Assembly (NCBI RefSeq): GCF_002234595.1
Contig: NZ_NMUL01000041.1
Coordinates: forward strand, 41,926 to 105,925
From: Amycolatopsis vastitatis
Lineage (GTDB): Bacteria; Actinomycetota; Actinomycetes; Mycobacteriales; Pseudonocardiaceae
Direction of reading: 5' to 3'
Length of the DNA: 64,000 nucleotides
Part shown: in pieces, positions 1 to 6,987 of the stretch
Position numbering within the stretch: the first letter of the stretch is position 1
How the letters are laid out: each line of letters opens with the position of its first letter
The notes under the pieces: generated by a model
What the model saw: the letters and a program-made list of their open reading frames with translations, nothing else
Told to the model about the DNA's origin: nothing
The model's database searches: none
Made by a program: the position numbers and the translations under genes

Positions 1-519
1 GGCGTCGGCTTCGACCGCCGGGTGCTGATCGAAGCCGGCATCGAACGGGCCGGCGCGTTCGCGGCGGTGTCCAGCGGCGACAACTCGAACATCATCTCGG
101 CCAGGGTGGCCCGCGAGAACTTCGGCATCGAGCACGTCGTCGCGCGGATCTACGACCACAAGCGCGCGGCCGTGTACGAGCGGCTGGGCATCCCGACGGT
201 GGCGACGGTGCCGTGGACCACCGACCGGTTCCTGCGCAGCCTCCTGCCGGACGGCGTCGCGTCGGCGTGGCGGGACCCGTCGGGCAACGTCGCGCTGCTG
301 CAGCTGCCGCTGCACGAGGGCTGGGTCGGGCACTCCGTGCGGTCCCTGCAGGAGGCGACCGGCGCGCGGGTGGCGTTCATCATGCGCTTCGGCACCGCGG
401 TGCTGCCCGACACCAAGACCGTGCTGCAGGCCGACGACGTCGTGTGGGTGGCCGCGCGTTCCGGCACCGTCACCGACGTGACCAGTGTGGCCCACCGCGA
501 ACCGGAGGACGAGGCATGA
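1..519 (+). CDS. ceoB: TrkA-family potassium uptake protein CeoB (5' end cut off by the window)
   Basis: The frame is open from the first base, so the N-terminus with its nucleotide-binding Rossmann start is missing. What remains is the second half of a TrkA-N (RCK) domain, with SSGDNSNIISARVARENFG typical of the family, followed by a TrkA-C domain ending near residue 160. Such proteins are cytoplasmic NAD(H)-binding regulators of Trk/Ktr potassium channels. The stop codon overlaps the start of the next gene (ATGA), and that gene is a second TrkA protein, as in the ceoB-ceoC pair of mycobacteria (Rv2691-Rv2692). Family assignment is firm; the symbol rests on the neighbourhood. Confidence 0.9.
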   Translation, partial: GVGFDRRVLIEAGIERAGAFAAVSSGDNSNIISARVARENFGIEHVVARIYDHKRAAVYERLGIPTVATVPWTTDRFLRSLLPDGVASAWRDPSGNVALLQLPLHEGWVGHSVRSLQEATGARVAFIMRFGTAVLPDTKTVLQADDVVWVAARSGTVTDVTSVAHREPEDEA

Positions 520-1172
520 GGGTCGCGATTGCGGGCGCGGGCGCGGTCGGCCGCTCCATCGCCGCCGAGCTGATCGACGGCAGGCACCAGGTGATGCTCA
601 TCGAGCGCGAAGCCGACCAGTTCGAGCCGCACGCGGTCGAGCAGGCCGACTGGGTGCTCGGCGACGCGTGCGAGGTGTCGATCCTGGAGGAGTCCGGGAT
701 CGAGCAGTGCGACGTCGTCATCGCCGCGACCGGCGACGACAAGGCGAACCTCGTGGTGTCACTGCTGGCCAAGACGGAGTTCGCGGTACGGCGCGTGGTG
801 GCCCGGGTGAACAACCCGGCCAACGAGTGGCTGTTCAACGACGCCTGGGGCGTGGACGTCGCGGTGTCGACCCCGCGGATGCTCGCGGCGATGGTCGAGG
901 AGGCGGTCAGCGTCGGCGACCTGGTGCGGCTGATGACGTTCCGGCAGAGCAACGCGAACCTGGTCGAGCTGACGCTGCCGGCGGAGACGCCCCTGGCCGG
1001 CAAGCCGGTGAGCGAGCTGACGCTGCCGCGGGACGCGGCCTTGGTGACGATCCTGCGCGGCGACCGGGTGATCATCCCGCAGCCGGAGGACCCGCTGGAG
1101 CCGGGCGACGAGCTGCTGTTCGTGGCGACCGCGGACGTCGAGCCGGAGATCCGGACGGCGCTCGGGTACTGA
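516..1172 (+). CDS. ceoC: TrkA-family potassium uptake protein CeoC
   Basis: This 218-residue protein has a complete Rossmann fold start (MRVAIAGAGAVGRSIAAEL, a GxGxxG dinucleotide-binding loop), an acidic residue after the second strand (IEREAD), the TrkA-N segment ATGDDKANLVVSLLAK, and a TrkA-C domain from about residue 135. It is probably the cytoplasmic NAD-gated regulatory subunit of a potassium transporter, acting with the upstream TrkA protein. Its ATG overlaps the upstream stop by 4 nt, implying translational coupling. A strong hairpin 17 nt after its stop ends the unit. Confidence 0.93.
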   Translation: MRVAIAGAGAVGRSIAAELIDGRHQVMLIEREADQFEPHAVEQADWVLGDACEVSILEESGIEQCDVVIAATGDDKANLVVSLLAKTEFAVRRVVARVNNPANEWLFNDAWGVDVAVSTPRMLAAMVEEAVSVGDLVRLMTFRQSNANLVELTLPAETPLAGKPVSELTLPRDAALVTILRGDRVIIPQPEDPLEPGDELLFVATADVEPEIRTALGY

Positions 1173-1188
1173 GACCGCCGAGACGCGC

Positions 1189-1230
1189 GAAGGCCGCTTG
1201 AGGAACCCCTACGTTCCTCAAGCGGCCTTC
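1189..1230 (+). terminator. Intrinsic terminator after ceoC
   Basis: A perfect 18-bp inverted repeat (GAAGGCCGCTTGAGGAAC and its complement) with a 6-nt loop lies 17 bp after the ceoC stop. The left arm is 1189-1206 and the right arm 1213-1230. Confidence 0.85.
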
Positions 1231-1240
1231 GTGGCTTTCG

Positions 1241-1297
1241 GGCGACCGGAATTGTCGGTGCCTGCCGGTAGCGTGGAAAACGGGGGGCGCCCCCGCG
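1241..1297 (+). repeat. 57-bp intergenic element, copy A, with DNA-damage (PafBC-type) promoter motif
   Basis: Copy A contains TTGTCGGTG at 1252-1260, an 8-bp gap, and TAGCGT at 1269-1274. This matches the tTGTCRGTG-N8-TAnnnT promoter described for RecA-independent, PafBC-dependent DNA-damage genes in mycobacteria. It is followed by GGAAAAC and the self-complementary GGGGGCGCCCCC. Copies B (1491-1547) and C (6911-6967, minus strand) keep the same order and spacing. No gene starts downstream: it points at a repeat array and a gene 3' end. Activity as a promoter is inference. Confidence 0.75.
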
Positions 1298-1308
1298 GGC
1301 CGGGGCTT

Positions 1309-1480
1309 CGCGTGATGCCTTCCTGATCACGGGTGATGCCCCTCTGGACACGGGTGATGCCCCTCCGTCGCCTGCTTTCGCGTGCCTCTGGCCGGAGGTC
1401 AGGTGATCGGAGCCGGGCCTCGCGCGGTTGGAGAGGCATCTCGCGTGATTGAGGGGCATCTCGCGTGATTGTGGGGGCAT
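1309..1480. repeat. Inverted array of ~21-bp units, locus 1 (between ceoC and the DUF3159 gene)
   Basis: Units start at 1309, 1330 and 1351 (period 21) on the left, with words such as CGGGTGATGCCCCTCTGGACA. They recur in opposite orientation at about 1421, 1442 and 1462 (CGCGTGATTGAGGGGCATCT, period 20-21). The unit shares CGCGTGATTG with the arrays at 11.8, 19.6 and 47.1 kb, but its second half is GGGGCATC rather than GGGTCGACA. The array lies between two convergent gene 3' ends. Confidence 0.75.
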
Positions 1481-1490
1481 CGGGCGGTCG

Positions 1491-1547
1491 GCGCGGCGAA
1501 ACTGTCGGTGGCCGCCGGTAGAGTCGAGAACGGGGGGCGCCCCCGCG
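1491..1547 (+). repeat. 57-bp intergenic element, copy B, with PafBC-type motif
   Basis: Copy B has CTGTCGGTG at 1502-1510, 8 bp, then TAGAGT at 1519-1524, followed by CGAGAACGGGGGGCGCCCCC. It ends 4 bp before the stop codon of the convergent DUF3159 gene, so any transcript would run antisense into that gene. It is the most diverged of the three copies, but the -35-like and -10-like words are intact. Confidence 0.75.
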
Positions 1548-1551
1548 CGGG

Positions 1552-2274
1552 TCAGGCTTCGGGAGTCGCGTACTTCTCGCGCAGCCGGGCTTCGACTTCC
1601 GCGTCGGTCTCCGGCTTCGGCTCGGACTCCGCCAGTGCCTTCAGGCGCTTGTCCGACCGCCGGACCGCCCACACGACCACCAGCAGGCCCAGCGCGTACA
1701 GCGGGTAGCCCATGGCGATCTTCGCGAAGGCCAGCCAGCCGGTGTAGTCCTCCTGGTAGAGCCACCGCTGGACGACGAACCGGGCGGCGAAGATCGCCGC
1801 CATGGCCAGCGTGGCGACGTCGTAGCCGTAGCGGGACGGCTTGTCCTTGCGCCACGCCTGGCCGGTGCCGTTGAGCATGTTCCAGACGACGCCCGCGATC
1901 GGCCAGCGCACCACCACCGACAGCACGAAGACGCCGCAGTAGATCAGGCTGGCGTAGATCCCGAAGAGGAAGAACCCCTTCGCGGACCCGGTCCGGTAGG
2001 CGATGAACGCCGCGATCGCGACGCCGAAGAACCCGGAGATCGCCGGCTGCAGCGGCTCCTTGCGGACCACCCGCAGCACCGTGATGGCCACCGCGCTGCC
2101 CACCGACGTCCAGATGGCCGCGGTCAGGCCGAAGAACGAGTTCGCCAGGACGAACACGATGACCGGCAGCGAGGAGTAGACCAGGCCGGACACGCCGCCC
2201 ATCTGCTCGAGCAGGGTCGGCTGCGGCTCTTCTTCCGCGTCGGTCTTCTTCTCGCTCGGGGCGGGTTCAGTCAC
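1552..2274 (-). CDS. DUF3159 family membrane protein
   Basis: This 240-residue protein has a charged N-terminus (about 25 residues), roughly six hydrophobic segments (about 29-50, 52-70, 78-94, 99-120, 155-172, 183-203) and an acidic, charged C-terminal tail. The pattern and the FFGLTAAIWT and NMLNGTGQAWR segments match the actinobacterial DUF3159 family (Rv2693c in M. tuberculosis), whose role is unknown. It lies 9 bp downstream of the OB-fold gene on the same strand and is probably co-transcribed with it. Membrane location is clear; function is not. Confidence 0.88.
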   Translation of the reverse strand: MTEPAPSEKKTDAEEEPQPTLLEQMGGVSGLVYSSLPVIVFVLANSFFGLTAAIWTSVGSAVAITVLRVVRKEPLQPAISGFFGVAIAAFIAYRTGSAKGFFLFGIYASLIYCGVFVLSVVVRWPIAGVVWNMLNGTGQAWRKDKPSRYGYDVATLAMAAIFAARFVVQRWLYQEDYTGWLAFAKIAMGYPLYALGLLVVVWAVRRSDKRLKALAESEPKPETDAEVEARLREKYATPEA

Positions 2275-2283
2275 GATGGGTGA

Positions 2284-2664
2284 TCAACTCACTGGGCTCT
2301 GGAGCTCGTAATAGGGGTTGTACAGCACCTTCTGGCCGTCACGCTCGGCCATCCGGCCGCGCACCTTGATCGTCCGGCCAGGCTCGATGCCCGGGATCCG
2401 GCGGCGGCCGAGCCAGATTAGCGTCACGCCCTGTGTCCCGTCGAACAGCTCGGCCTCCAGCGTGGCGGCCTCGTTGGTCGGGCAGAGCTCCACACTGCGG
2501 AGCCGGCCCATCACGGTGACCTCTTCACCCGAGCGGCAGTCACACGCCCGCTGCGCCCCTTCGGCGCCCGACCTCATCGACATCTCGTCGGCGTCGAGTT
2601 CCTCGACGTCGCTGGTCAGCTTGCGAACCAACCGGCTGAAGTAGCCGCCGTCTTTGGCGGACAT
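2284..2664 (-). CDS. OB-fold nucleic-acid-binding protein
   Basis: This 126-residue protein begins with a helical segment (FSRLVRKLTSDVEELDADEM). An OB-fold beta-barrel follows (about 48-120), with GEEVTVMGRLRSVE, AELFDGTQGVTLIWLGRRRIPG and GRTIKVRGRMAERDG. This is the tRNA-anticodon/OB-fold family that binds single-stranded nucleic acid, and it corresponds in position to Rv2694c. It is the first gene of a two-gene unit with the DUF3159 gene and diverges from the hydrolase gene at 2772. The specific nucleic-acid target cannot be read from sequence. Confidence 0.85.
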   Translation of the reverse strand: MSAKDGGYFSRLVRKLTSDVEELDADEMSMRSGAEGAQRACDCRSGEEVTVMGRLRSVELCPTNEAATLEAELFDGTQGVTLIWLGRRRIPGIEPGRTIKVRGRMAERDGQKVLYNPYYELQSPVS

Positions 2665-2771
2665 AGGTGCTCCTGTGCTCCGGGGCCCCCGACGTGGTTT
2701 TTGCGGCCCGTGCGATTTCCAGCGTAGCTGCGGTCCCCGCCAGGGAAACGCCTTTGCGCAAAGATCGCAAC

Positions 2772-3506
2772 GTGACGTCCGCTATCAGAGTTCCCGCCGC
2801 GGTGCTGCTGCCCGGCACCGGCTCGGACGAGGTGTTCGTCCGAGCCGTCTTCGGAGGGCCGCTGCGCGCCCTCGGTGTCCCGCTCATCGCGCCACCCCCG
2901 CCACCCGGTGCGGAGCTCGCCGAGGGCTACCTGAAGACGCTGGACGCCTTGGCGGACGAATACGGCGAACTGCTCGTCGGCGGCATTTCGTTCGGCGCGC
3001 ACCTCGCCGCGGAGTGGGCGGTGCGCCACCCGGGCCGTTGCGGGGGCCTGCTGGCCGCGCTCCCGGCCTGGAACGGCGTCCCCGGCTCAGCACCCGCGTC
3101 GCTGGCCGCGACGCTGTCGGCGGATCTGGTGGCCCGTTCCGGGGTCGACGCGGCACTGGCGCAGACCGCGGGCAGCCCGGACTGGCTGCGAGCGGAGCTG
3201 GACCGGGCGTGGCGCCGCCACGGCGGCGAACTGGCGGCCGGCCTGCGTGTCGCCGCGGGCCGGCCGGCGCCGACGCTCGGGGACCTGGCCGCGCTGAATG
3301 TCCCGGCCGGGATCGGCACCTGCGCGGACGACCCGATCCACCCGACGAAAGTCGCATCCGAGTGGGCGGACGCCCTCCCGCGCGCGGCCCTCGGTGAGAC
3401 GACGCTCACGGCCTTGGGCGCCGACCGGGAGTCCCTCGGCCGGGCCACCGTCCTGGCCTTCCTGAAAGCCCGGCAAATGCCAGGAGGGGCACCTTCACGG
3501 CCGTAA
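2772..3506 (+). CDS. alpha/beta-hydrolase-fold protein
   Basis: The GTG at 2772 gives a 244-residue protein starting VTSAIRVPAAVLLPGTGSD. A longer in-frame extension upstream would overlap the promoter region of the divergent OB-fold gene and has no family-like sequence. GISFGAH (about residue 77) is the GxSxG nucleophile elbow, the early PGTG is a plausible oxyanion-hole loop, and a late acid-histidine region (CADDPIHPTKVASEW) is present. The family covers esterases, thioesterases and lipases; the substrate is unknown. The position matches Rv2695. The last codons lie inside the left arm of a terminator hairpin. Confidence 0.82.
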   Translation: MTSAIRVPAAVLLPGTGSDEVFVRAVFGGPLRALGVPLIAPPPPPGAELAEGYLKTLDALADEYGELLVGGISFGAHLAAEWAVRHPGRCGGLLAALPAWNGVPGSAPASLAATLSADLVARSGVDAALAQTAGSPDWLRAELDRAWRRHGGELAAGLRVAAGRPAPTLGDLAALNVPAGIGTCADDPIHPTKVASEWADALPRAALGETTLTALGADRESLGRATVLAFLKARQMPGGAPSRP

Positions 3507-3530
3507 AAGCCGGGAAGGTGCCCCTCCTGG
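3480..3530. terminator. Bidirectional terminator between hydrolase and DUF3710 genes
   Basis: A perfect 17-bp inverted repeat (CCAGGAGGGGCACCTTC at 3480-3496; complement at 3514-3530) with a 17-nt loop. The left arm encodes the C-terminal residues of the plus-strand hydrolase, and the right arm ends 4 bp from the stop of the convergent minus-strand gene. Confidence 0.85.
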
Positions 3531-3533
3531 GCT

Positions 3534-4202
3534 TCAGCCTTGCTGCTGCTGGGCCGCGATGTGCTCCGCCACCGCGTCCGGCAGCGTGATGGTCAGCGGG
3601 GTCCGGACCGGCATCGGCGCGTCACCGCGGTCGACGATGGTCCGCCGGACGATCTCCCGCAGCACCTCGACGGCGGCCGCGGCCTCGGACTGGGGCCCGG
3701 CGATGACGCCGCGCAGCATCCAGCGGGGCCGGTCGACGCCGACGAAGCGCAGGGCGACGTCGCCGACGATGGCCGAGATCTCCAGGCCCCACTTGCCGCG
3801 GCCGAGGTTCACCTTGGCGCCGTCGGCCCGCAGCTGGTCGGCCAGCTCGGCGCTGACCTCGCGCCACAGCCCGCCCGAGCGCGGCGCGGCGTACGCGCTG
3901 ACCGTGATCTGGCCCTGCTCGGTGACGACGTGCACGGCGCGCACGCCCTGGGTCTCCGGGTCCATTTCGACCTGGACCTGGGAACCGTCGGGCACCGGCA
4001 CCTTCACCGAGCCGAGGTCGATCCGCGGGACGCCGTCGTCGTCGAAGTCCGCGACGTCGTACGGGCCGTCGGAGACGTCCGACAGCTCCGGCCCGTCCTC
4101 GTCGTCGTAGCCGTCGTCCTCGATCGTGTCGTCGGCCTCGGGCGCGGCGTGCCGTCCGGCGGACCCGCCCTCGGTCCGCCGCTTGCGTCCGAAAATCCCC
4201 AC
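3534..4202 (-). CDS. DUF3710 family protein
   Basis: This 222-residue soluble protein starts with a basic patch (MGIFGRKRRT), followed by an acidic low-complexity stretch (about 24-56). The conserved domain follows with PRIDLGSVKVPVPDGSQVQVE, GLWREVSAELADQLRADG and RFVGVDRPRWMLRGVIAG. These are characteristic of DUF3710, an actinobacterial family without known function that sits beside dut (Rv2696c next to Rv2697c). Its ATG overlaps the dut stop by 1 nt, so it is translated from the dut message. Confidence 0.9.
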   Translation of the reverse strand: MGIFGRKRRTEGGSAGRHAAPEADDTIEDDGYDDEDGPELSDVSDGPYDVADFDDDGVPRIDLGSVKVPVPDGSQVQVEMDPETQGVRAVHVVTEQGQITVSAYAAPRSGGLWREVSAELADQLRADGAKVNLGRGKWGLEISAIVGDVALRFVGVDRPRWMLRGVIAGPQSEAAAAVEVLREIVRRTIVDRGDAPMPVRTPLTITLPDAVAEHIAAQQQQG

Positions 4203-4705
4203 TAGCTCTCCGTTCCTTCCCCCGCGCCGGCGCCCGTGGCGAGCGCCGGTGCTCCCAGTGTGGCGTGTCCACCTGTCGAGCCGTAGCCTCCGTCGCCCCG
4301 CTCGGTGGCGTCGAGCTCGGCGACCTCGACGAACTCCGCGTGCTCGACCCGCTGCACGACCAGCTGGGCGATGCGGTCGCCGCGCGTGAGCTTCACCGGG
4401 TGCACCGGGTCGTGGTTGATCAAACAGACTTTGATCTCCCCGCGGTACCCCGCGTCGATCGTGCCCGGGGTGTTCACCACCGAGAGGCCGGCCCGGGCGG
4501 CCAGGCCCGACCGTGGGTGGACGAAGCCCGCGTACCCGGGCGGGAGCGCGATCGCGACGCCGGTGCCGACGACGCCGCGTTCCCCGGGTCCGAGCACGAT
4601 ATCCGAGGTGGTGACGAGATCGGCGCCCGCGTCGCCCGGCCGGGCGTAGGCGGGCAGCGGGACATCCGGGTCGAGCCGGGAGAGGAGTACCTGAACGCTG
4701 GACAC
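4202..4705 (-). CDS. dut: dUTP diphosphatase (dUTPase)
   Basis: The protein hydrolyses dUTP to dUMP and pyrophosphate, keeping uracil out of DNA and feeding dTMP synthesis. All five motifs of trimeric dUTPases are present in its 167 residues: PGDAGADL, HPRSGLAAR, GTIDAGYRGEI (with the catalytic Asp), DRIAQLVVQ, and the glycine-rich C-terminal arm RGDGGYGSTG. A further 18 residues, rich in alanine and glycine, extend beyond motif 5. It is divergent from the DUF3093 gene with only 24 bp between starts, so the promoters must overlap. Confidence 0.96.
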   Translation of the reverse strand: MSSVQVLLSRLDPDVPLPAYARPGDAGADLVTTSDIVLGPGERGVVGTGVAIALPPGYAGFVHPRSGLAARAGLSVVNTPGTIDAGYRGEIKVCLINHDPVHPVKLTRGDRIAQLVVQRVEHAEFVEVAELDATERGDGGYGSTGGHATLGAPALATGAGAGEGTES

Positions 4706-4717
4706 GGGCCGCGAGAT

Positions 4718-4723
4718 TACTCT
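4718..4723 (+). promoter_or_regulatory. Candidate -10 element for leaderless transcription of the DUF3093 gene
   Basis: TACTCT (TAnnnT) ends 6 bp before the GTG at 4730, so transcription would begin at or next to the start codon. No Shine-Dalgarno sequence precedes this GTG. The -35 is not evident; it would lie inside the start of dut. Confidence 0.4.
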
Positions 4724-4729
4724 GTTCCC

Positions 4730-5212
4730 GTGGGTGAATCAGCGAAGACGGCCGCGAACACCGCGGTCCGGCATTCCGAGCGGCTGTACGTCCCGTGGTG
4801 GGGCTGGCCGCTGCCGGTGCTGGGGGCGGTCCTGCTGGCCGCCGAGATCGACCTCGGGTACCCGGGGATCCGGGCTTGGCTGCCGTACGTGATCGCGCTG
4901 CCGGTGGTCGTGGCGCTGCTGCTGTCGCTGGGCCGGTCGAAGGTCCGGATCACCGGCGGTGACGAGCCGGAGCTGTGGGTCGGCGACGCGCACCTGCCGC
5001 TGCGCTACGTCGGCGAGGTGGAGGTCTTCGACAAGGAAGCCAAGCGCAAGGCGCTGGGCCGCGACGGCGACCCCGCCGCCTACGTGCTGCACCGCGGCTG
5101 GGTCGGCCCGGTCGTGCGGCTCCGCCTGACCGACGCGAACGACCCGACACCGTACTGGCTGTTCAGCACCCGGCACCCGGAAAAGGTCGTCGAGCTGCTG
5201 AAGAACGCCTGA
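4730..5212 (+). CDS. DUF3093 family membrane protein
   Basis: This 160-residue protein begins VGESAKTAANTAVRHSERL. It has two hydrophobic helices (about 25-43 and 48-66) and a soluble C-terminal domain with GDAHLPLRYVGEVEVFDKEAKRKALG and YWLFSTRHPEKVVELL. This matches DUF3093, an actinobacterial family next to dut (Rv2698). The GTG at 4730 was chosen because upstream in-frame codons run back through dut on the opposite strand. A TAnnnT box 6 bp upstream and the lack of a ribosome-binding site suggest a leaderless message. Function unknown. Confidence 0.85.
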   Translation: MGESAKTAANTAVRHSERLYVPWWGWPLPVLGAVLLAAEIDLGYPGIRAWLPYVIALPVVVALLLSLGRSKVRITGGDEPELWVGDAHLPLRYVGEVEVFDKEAKRKALGRDGDPAAYVLHRGWVGPVVRLRLTDANDPTPYWLFSTRHPEKVVELLKNA

Positions 5213-5233
5213 CCCGGCTCCTCGAGACATGGG

Positions 5234-5263
5234 AAGGGGGCCGGCCTGCCGGCCGGCCCCCTT
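5234..5263 (+). terminator. Intrinsic terminator after the DUF3093 gene
   Basis: A 13-bp inverted repeat (AAGGGGGCCGGCC and its complement) with a 4-nt loop lies 21 bp after the stop codon. The next gene converges from the right and ends at 5372. Confidence 0.8.
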
Positions 5264-5371
5264 GTCCCCAGCGCGCTTCGAGCCTCCCCCTCGCTCTTTT
5301 GCCGAGCACTGCCCTCGAGGCTCTCCGTCGCGTCTGTTCGTCCCCTGTGTCCGAGAACCCCTCTGCGCTTC

Positions 5372-5680
5372 TCAGGCGCAGTCGCGGCAGATCAGGCGTC
5401 CGCCGTTGTCCTCGGCCAGCCGGCTGCGGTGGTGCACCAGGAAGCAGACGGAGCAGGTGAACTCGTCCGCCTGCTTCGGCACCACCTTCACGGTCATGTC
5501 CTCACCGGAAAGCCCGGAGAGGTCGGCACCCGGCAGCTCGAAGTTCTCGGCGGTCGCGTCCTCGTCGACGTCGACGACGCCGGACTGGTTCTCGTTCCGC
5601 CGGGCCTTGAGCTCCTCCAACGAGTCTTCGGCCAGCTCGTCGGCTTCGCTGCGGCGCGGAGCGTCGTAGTCGGTAGCCAT
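5372..5680 (-). CDS. DUF4193 family zinc-ribbon protein
   Basis: This 102-residue acidic protein starts MATDYDAPRRSE, contains ELKARRNENQSGVVDVDEDATAENFELPGADLSGLSGEDMTVKVVP (abbreviated by its ends), and finishes with two cysteine pairs (CSVC at about 81 and CRDC at about 98) that probably hold a zinc ion. It matches the actinobacterial DUF4193 family, Rv2699c in position. A GGGTGAGG ribosome-binding site lies a few bases upstream of the ATG. The fold suggests protein or nucleic-acid contact, but no role is established. Confidence 0.92.
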   Translation of the reverse strand: MATDYDAPRRSEADELAEDSLEELKARRNENQSGVVDVDEDATAENFELPGADLSGLSGEDMTVKVVPKQADEFTCSVCFLVHHRSRLAEDNGGRLICRDCA

Positions 5681-6207
5681 GTGTCCCTCACCCCTGCGAT
5701 CAGCTTGTGTAGTCGTTTTCCCGGACCCCCGGATGCGCCCGTGAGTCCGCCGTGCCGCTGGTCAACGTTCCAGGGCCCTCGTTTGTGCCCGACGGCCGAA
5801 GTGACCGAGGTCTCTTCTTTTTGCGCCTCTTCCTGCGGCCGGAGCCCGGGAAGGGTAGCTCACCGCTCTGCGGGTTCTGCAACGAGTCAGACATTGCCGG
5901 GGAATCGTCACCCGACAGGGGGAACCCGCAGGTAAGACGCGTTGTGGTCCGTTCGGGTTGCCCGTGGGTGGAGAACTTCACGCGCGACCCGTGTCCGCTT
6001 GCCCCGGCCGGGCCGGGCGTGGTGCGATCACTGCACGGGGATCGGCCCCGGGCGGGAGCCCGGGACCACGGGCACGACCGGATGTCCCGGCGGGGCGACC
6101 CGGGACGACGCGCGCCGTCCGGTGCGCCTAGGCTGACCGGCCTCGAACGGTGCCGGTGCACACGGCCGGACACGGTCGGATTCGGTGTTTGGGGAAGGGA
6201 CAGGCAG
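5681..6207. other. Gene-poor interval between DUF4193 gene and cei
   Basis: The interval must hold the divergent promoters of both neighbours. The frame of cei stays open leftward to 5752, but that extension lacks family-like sequence, has mixed third positions and no ribosome-binding site. A minus-strand frame at 5700-5894 (64 codons, a very basic patch RRKRRKKKRPR) has only about 75 percent G/C at third positions and a weak start; it is listed as doubtful. I see no RNA gene or repeat. Confidence 0.5.
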
Positions 6208-6891
6208 GTGGCGTCGGGGAACGGCATCGGGGACCGTGGGGCGCGGCCGTATCGCAAGCACAAGCCGCTGCCGGCGCTGATCGTCATCGGCGTGCTCGCC
6301 GTCGCCGCGATCGTCGTCTGGGTGAACGCGGTCATCAGCAAGGGTGACATCGACGAGGCCGTCCGCTGCGACCCGCCCGCCAGCCCGCCACCGGGCGTCA
6401 CGTTCAGCACCCTCCCCCACGACGCGCTCGACGGCCGCGCGCCCATCCCGCCCGACAAGGTCGCCTACCGGGTCCTCAACGCCTCCCAGTCCCGCGGCAA
6501 GGGCGGCATGACCACGACCGCGCTGAAGGAACTCGGGTTCACCGGGGCCGCCGAACCGGCCAGCGACCCGGCGTACGAGAACCGCGAGGCCAAGTGCCGT
6601 GGCCAGATCCGCTTCGGCGAGAACGGCGCCACCGCGGCCCGGACGCTCAGCCTGGTCGTCCCGTGCGCCGAGCTGGTCCAGGACAACCGCAAGGACGCGA
6701 GCGTCGACGTCGTCACGGGCACCCTCTTCGGCGACGTCCGGCCCCGCGCCGAGGCCCGCCAGATCATCACCCAGCTCGCCGACTGGTCGAAGGCCCACCA
6801 GGGCGGCGGCGGCAACGAGCAGTCCGCGGGCGCGAAGGCCCCGGTCATCGACCAGACGCTGCTGGCATCGGCCCGCAACGTGGAGTGCTGA
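6208..6891 (+). CDS. cei: Cell-envelope integrity protein Cei (LytR C-terminal domain)
   Basis: Starting at the GTG preceded by GGAAGGGA, the protein has 227 residues. There is a basic cytoplasmic N-terminus, one transmembrane helix (about 21-42), and an extracytoplasmic LytR_C-type domain (VAYRVLNASQSRGKGG at about 85-100). It contains cysteines at about 54, 131, 153 and at the C-terminus, which may form disulfides. In mycobacteria the equivalent gene (Rv2700), beside suhB and DUF4193, is required for envelope integrity and virulence. Here the neighbours and orientation are identical. The exact biochemical role is unknown. Confidence 0.82.
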   Translation: MASGNGIGDRGARPYRKHKPLPALIVIGVLAVAAIVVWVNAVISKGDIDEAVRCDPPASPPPGVTFSTLPHDALDGRAPIPPDKVAYRVLNASQSRGKGGMTTTALKELGFTGAAEPASDPAYENREAKCRGQIRFGENGATAARTLSLVVPCAELVQDNRKDASVDVVTGTLFGDVRPRAEARQIITQLADWSKAHQGGGGNEQSAGAKAPVIDQTLLASARNVEC

Positions 6892-6910
6892 CCGGCGCCG
6901 GACCGCGCGC

Positions 6911-6967
6911 CGCGGGGGCGCCCCCCGTTTTCCACGCTACCGGAGGGCACCGACAGTTCCGGTCGCC
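6911..6967 (-). repeat. 57-bp intergenic element, copy C, with PafBC-type motif
   Basis: On the minus strand this copy reads CTGTCGGTG (6956-6948), 8 bp, TAGCGT (6939-6934), then GGAAAACGGGGGGCGCCCCC. It differs from copy A at about three of 57 positions although it lies 5.6 kb away in the opposite orientation. It sits between the convergent 3' ends of cei and suhB and points into the 3' end of cei. Confidence 0.75.
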
Positions 6968-6987
6968 CTGATGAGCAGGCCTCCCGC

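Noticed and set aside
1281..1292. GGGGGCGCCCCC in the 57-bp element as a simple terminator
   Set aside because: The palindrome has no loop and is not followed by a T run in the orientation of the upstream gene, which already has a strong terminator at 1189-1230. Conservation of the promoter-like words better explains the element.
1309..1480. 21-bp arrays as CRISPR
   Set aside because: Units are contiguous without spacers, are arranged in inverted halves, and no cas genes are present.
5700..5894. 64-codon minus-strand frame with a strongly basic patch
   Set aside because: Third-position G/C is about 75 percent against more than 90 percent in real genes, there is no ribosome-binding site, and it lies where the DUF4193 promoter must be.
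5752..6207. Long in-frame N-terminal extension of cei
   Set aside because: The frame is open by GC-driven lack of stops, third-position bias is poor, and a GTG with a good ribosome-binding site at 6208 gives the normal topology (short basic tail, then one helix).
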